From contig CAJQKQ010000005.1 of NCBI GenBank assembly GCA_905478925.1, forward strand, positions 25,992 to 89,991: 64,000 bases of DNA, read 5' to 3'. Positions within the stretch are counted from its first letter, which is position 1, and every line of letters starts with the position of its first letter. The translations under genes were made by a program, and so were the position numbers. Below are positions 60,315-64,000 of the stretch, piece after piece. The notes below the pieces were generated by a model. The model was not told where the DNA came from. It saw only the letters and a list, made by a program, of their open reading frames with translations, and did no database searches. The stretch comes from an uncultured Verrucomicrobiales bacterium (GTDB taxonomy: Bacteria > Verrucomicrobiota > Verrucomicrobiia > Verrucomicrobiales > Akkermansiaceae).

Positions 60315-60737
60315 TCAGCGTTTGTCCCGTGCACGCTCGACCGGGTCGTCGCGCCACATCAAGAGCGCTTTCAGCACGTCCTTGAAATCGCTTCGGAGTT
60401 CATGGCTTTCTCGCTGGATCTGGATGCTTTCCTTGTTCACCTCGTGGCAGTCCACTTCCTTGGGCTTGCCGTCTGAAGATAAGTCAGGTTCGGGCGCCGA
60501 GACATGAGACTCGAGGTTTGAGAGGAGATCGATGACATCCGCGTGAAGGCGCTCGAGGTGGTCGCAGAGCAGGGTGGCCTCCTGCGAAAGGTGATCGGCG
60601 TCCGATGCGAGGGCGCTGCCTGCGGCTTTCAGTTTGAGGCCGGAGGCGAGGTCGCGAACCCGGGCGCTCAGGTCGATCCACGAGTGGTCGAGATCCCTGT
60701 CGATTTCCTTGAAACTTTCCTGAAGGTTTTCGCTCAT
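60315..60737 (-). CDS. Small helical protein of unknown function
   Basis: A 140-residue, mostly alpha-helical, highly charged protein with heptad-like spacing (about residues 20-75), no signal peptide and no recognised domain. It is the last gene of the pgk-tpiA-SOUL unit, 48 bp downstream of the SOUL gene. Its stop codon touches the cimA stop (TGATCA junction). Function unknown. Confidence 0.6.
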   Translation of the reverse strand: MSENLQESFKEIDRDLDHSWIDLSARVRDLASGLKLKAAGSALASDADHLSQEATLLCDHLERLHADVIDLLSNLESHVSAPEPDLSSDGKPKEVDCHEVNKESIQIQRESHELRSDFKDVLKALLMWRDDPVERARDKR

Positions 60738-60785
60738 ACGAAGGCAATATGGAGGTGTTCTGGTCGAAGGCAAATGGGGATACTG

Positions 60786-61349
60786 CTACGGTTGGATCCT
60801 TTGCCAGACTTCGTTGCGTCGCATGAACTCGGGGGTCCATGGCGGATCGTAGAAGGCGAAGAATGTCGAGCCGGCGGGTTTGAGTTTGTTTTCTGAGATG
60901 AGCTTGGCGAGGGCTGCGGAGGCCTTGTTGCGGCTATCTTGCTTACTCCATCCCTCGAAACGGAGGACGGCAAAAGTGCCGCCGGAGATTTCGGTGACGG
61001 CGAGGCCATCGCCGTCGGGCGCAGGGGCTCCCTTTTCGGCGACCTTTGCGGGCAGCATGAAACTCATTTTTCCGGTGGAAGCGGCGTTTTCCTTTTCTGC
61101 GTCCTCCATGAAAACAGGGGAGGTCATGGCGATCTTCTGATTCGCTTCGTTCTCCCCGCTGATGTACTTGAAGAGCTTGCGAAATGAGTCGTTGCGTTTC
61201 CCCATGTCTTTCATCGGGGCGGATACGACCTTGATGGCTGCGTATTTGCGGACTTCGAAATTGCCCTCCTTTTGCAGGGTTTCGTAGTCGGGTTTCTCGA
61301 TGGCGCAGGAGCTGAAAATGCCTCCCATTAAAACGATCAAAACCTTCAT
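60786..61349 (-). CDS. SOUL-family haem-binding lipoprotein
   Basis: A 187-residue protein whose body (YETLQKEGNFEVRKYAAIKV; IAMTSPVFME; PWTPEFMRRNEVW) is typical of the SOUL/HEBP family, which binds haem or tetrapyrroles. The N-terminus has a hydrophobic core ending FSSC, an atypical lipobox, so periplasmic attachment is plausible. ATG at 61349 is chosen as the start of the signal segment. It lies between tpiA and the small helical gene in one operon. Function in this organism unknown. Confidence 0.85.
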   Translation of the reverse strand: MKVLIVLMGGIFSSCAIEKPDYETLQKEGNFEVRKYAAIKVVSAPMKDMGKRNDSFRKLFKYISGENEANQKIAMTSPVFMEDAEKENAASTGKMSFMLPAKVAEKGAPAPDGDGLAVTEISGGTFAVLRFEGWSKQDSRNKASAALAKLISENKLKPAGSTFFAFYDPPWTPEFMRRNEVWQRIQP

Positions 61350-61390
61350 GATAATGAAGGCTCGATTCGGAAAGCGGAATTTCAAATGAA

Positions 61391-62179
<789 letters not shown>

Positions 62180-62215
62180 ATAGCGGTGAGGTTTGAGATT
62201 TGAGCTTGGAGAAGA

Positions 62216-63412
62216 TCAGGCTTCGGAAAGAGCGGCGACGCCGGGGAGGGTTTTGCCTTCGAGGAGTTCGAGGGAGGCACCTCCGCCAGTGGAAATGAAT
62301 GTCATTTTGTCGTCGAGGCCGAATTTATTCACGGCGGTGACGGAATCGCCGCCGCCGACGATGGTGACGGCATCGGATTTCGCCATGGCCTCGGCGATGG
62401 CCTTGGTGCCGTGGGCGAAGTTCTCGATTTCGAAAACGCCGACCGGACCGTTCCAGATGATGGTTTTCGCTTTTGCGATTTCGATTTCGAATTCCTTGAT
62501 TGCGACATCGCCGATGTCGATACCTTCCCAGCCGGCTTCAACGCCGCCGCCTTGGCCGTAGATGCCGGTGACCTGGGTGGTTGCGCCGTCCTTGAACTCC
62601 TGGGTGATGCGAGTGTCGGCGGGCAGGAGGAAATCCACGCCCTTTTCCTTGGCCTTCGCCAGGATGCTGAGGGCTAGGTCGAGCTTGTCGGCCTCCACGC
62701 GGGAGTCGCCGGTCTCGTAGCCCTGAGCCTTGCGGAAGGTGTTCGCCATCGCGCCGCCAATGAGGAAGGCGTCGGCCTTTTCCATGAGTGCGGAGATGGC
62801 CTGAATTTTATCGGAAACCTTGGATCCACCCATGATCACGAGGAACGGGCGCTCGGGGTTCTGGAGTTTTACCTCAAGGTATTCCAGTTCGCTTTCGATG
62901 AGGAATCCCATTGCTGAGGTGGGGATAAATTTGGTGACACCTTCCGTGGATGCGTGGCCGCGGTGGGCGGTGCCAAATGCGTCGTTGACGAAGATCTGCG
63001 CTTCGCCAGCGAGGCTCTTGGCGAATGCTGGGTCATTGGCCTCTTCCTCGGCGTGGTAGCGGGTGTTCTGCAAAACCAGAACTTGCCCGGGTTGGAGGTT
63101 TTTCCTCATCTCAGCGGCTTCCGATCCGACGCAATCAGGGGCGAGATCGACATTCTGGCCGAGGATCTCAGAGAGGCGCTTGGCGGTTGGTGCGAGCGAG
63201 TATTTCGGATTGGCCTCGCCTTTCGGGCGTCCCATGTGGGAGCAGAGTATCAGTTTCGCTCCGCCTGCGAGAAGGTGTTTGATCGAAGGAATGGCCGCCT
63301 GGATGCGGGTGTCGTCGGTGATTTCTCCGTCCTTGAGCGGCACGTTGAAATCGACGCGCATGAGGACCTCCTTCGAGGAAACGTCGAGGTTGCGGATGGA
63401 AAGCTTAGGCAT
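62216..63412 (-). CDS. pgk: Phosphoglycerate kinase
   Basis: A 398-residue monomer transferring phosphate between 1,3-bisphosphoglycerate and ADP. Signatures are MRVDFNVPLKDGEITDDTRI, SHMGRPKG, FLVIMGGSKVSDKI and WNGPVGVFEIENF, with a GGGDSVTAV nucleotide loop. It is first in the operon pgk-tpiA-SOUL-helical gene. The adjacent spacer has twin hairpins at 63503-63545. Confidence 0.97.
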   Translation of the reverse strand: MPKLSIRNLDVSSKEVLMRVDFNVPLKDGEITDDTRIQAAIPSIKHLLAGGAKLILCSHMGRPKGEANPKYSLAPTAKRLSEILGQNVDLAPDCVGSEAAEMRKNLQPGQVLVLQNTRYHAEEEANDPAFAKSLAGEAQIFVNDAFGTAHRGHASTEGVTKFIPTSAMGFLIESELEYLEVKLQNPERPFLVIMGGSKVSDKIQAISALMEKADAFLIGGAMANTFRKAQGYETGDSRVEADKLDLALSILAKAKEKGVDFLLPADTRITQEFKDGATTQVTGIYGQGGGVEAGWEGIDIGDVAIKEFEIEIAKAKTIIWNGPVGVFEIENFAHGTKAIAEAMAKSDAVTIVGGGDSVTAVNKFGLDDKMTFISTGGGASLELLEGKTLPGVAALSEA

Positions 63413-63502
63413 GGGCGGGTAGATGCACTAGGAGTGCCAAGGTGTCAAGGTTCTGGGGTAGGCGGCGGCGATCCGGTATAATCAGCTTCAAAATGGGTTC
63501 TG

Positions 63503-63545
63503 GAGGCGAGACGCCTCTTTCACGGCCTGCCGCGAGACGCGGCAG
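63503..63545. repeat. Twin hairpins with AGA loops
   Basis: GAGGCG-AGA-CGCCTC (63503-63517) and CTGCCGCG-AGA-CGCGGCAG (63527-63545), both perfect stems with the same loop. They end directly at the stop codon of the right-edge gene. No U-tract is seen; REP-like or structured terminator. Confidence 0.7.
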
Positions 63546-64000
63546 CTACGTTGCGGGAACATCGACCCAGCAGCCTTGCTGGTGGGATTTGATGGAGAGT
63601 TCTGCGAGTTGGACGCCTTTGGCGCCTTCGCGGAGTGTCCATTTGAAGGGGGCGTCGACGGCGACGTGTTTGAGGAACATTTCCCACTGGATCTTGAAGG
63701 CGTTGTCGAAATCGAGTTGGTCTGGGACTTCGGTCCAGTTCGCGTAGTAGTCGATGGGAGAATCGATGTCGGGATTCCAGATCGGGCGTGGGGTTACGGA
63801 TTGGTGCTGTGCCCAGCATTTGCGGAGGCCGACGATGGCGGAGCCCTCGGTGCCATCGACCTGCATGGTGAGCAGGTCGTCGCGGCGGACGCGGACGTTC
63901 CATGAGGAGTTGAACTGGCAGGTGACGCCGGTGTCGGTTTCAAAAAGGGCGTATGCGGAATCGTCTGCGGTGCAGTCGTAGGCTTTGCCCGCCTCATCAA
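63546..64000 (-). CDS. Gfo/Idh/MocA family oxidoreductase, C-terminal part (cut by window edge)
   Basis: The last 151 residues of an oxidoreductase, with the start beyond the right edge. The segment reads ALFETDTGVTCQFNSSWNVRVRRDDLLTMQVDGTEGSAIVGL and then the family substrate-domain beta-sheet, ending LSIKSHQQGCWVDVPAT. It belongs to the same superfamily as the gene at the left edge, but at the other terminus, so they are separate genes. The substrate cannot be predicted. Confidence 0.85.
   Translation of the reverse strand, partial: DEAGKAYDCTADDSAYALFETDTGVTCQFNSSWNVRVRRDDLLTMQVDGTEGSAIVGLRKCWAQHQSVTPRPIWNPDIDSPIDYYANWTEVPDQLDFDNAFKIQWEMFLKHVAVDAPFKWTLREGAKGVQLAELSIKSHQQGCWVDVPAT

Overview
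The window is a chromosomal segment of a high-GC, Gram-negative bacterium, most likely a verrucomicrobium of the Verrucomicrobiales (Luteolibacter/Haloferula/Akkermansiaceae type). This placement is an inference. It rests on the mix of Gfo/Idh/MocA oxidoreductases, large secreted enzymes (LamG-metallophosphoesterase, sugar dehydrogenase-cytochrome c fusion, five-bladed propellers), a long GreA-like fusion protein, GTP-dependent PEP carboxykinase and REP/RAYT relics. No rRNA, tRNA or CRISPR array was found.

Layout. 1-5.3 kb: truncated Gfo/Idh/MocA gene, a possible structured RNA, a Met/His-rich outer-membrane barrel with a small PCxLC protein, and the fur-katG oxidative-stress pair. 5.7-12.1 kb: a BatA/VWA membrane protein, a DUF2071 protein and a type III polyketide synthase cluster (methyltransferase, FAD oxidoreductase, PKS), with a divergent metallo-beta-lactamase-fold hydrolase. 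12.5-18.3 kb: recJ-yicC-radC-AsmA-like gene. 18.7-23.3 kb: respiratory complex I genes nuoG-H-I-J-K without nuoLMN. 23.5-24.8 kb: tlyA and a secreted Cys/Lys repeat protein. 25.1-30.2 kb: pckG, GreA fusion, eno. 30.5-36.5 kb: a ParC-like topoisomerase subunit, cvfB, small genes, rpe and tadA.

36.5-40.9 kb is an extracytoplasmic flavin operon: a secreted FAD oxidoreductase, a NosR-like membrane protein with two FMN-attachment motifs, and the ApbE flavin transferase. 41.4-44.5 kb is an AT-rich island with two paralogous secreted beta-propeller proteins, probably acquired. Then follow a secreted metallophosphoesterase, a broken RAYT transposase, lysC, a CAP-domain protein, a secreted sugar dehydrogenase-cytochrome, pyc, mnmE, a zinc-ribbon membrane protein and cimA. 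The right end holds a pgk-tpiA-SOUL-small protein operon and the C-terminal part of another Gfo/Idh/MocA gene.

The clearest non-coding discovery is a MITE family: three copies (12.1, 18.4 and 33.5 kb) with shared terminal inverted repeats, each flanked by its own 8-9 bp direct repeat. A REP-like 24-mer occurs both inside the broken RAYT gene and in frame inside pyc. The central metabolic genes (pyc, pckG, eno, pgk, tpiA, rpe) together support glycolysis, gluconeogenesis and anaplerosis.
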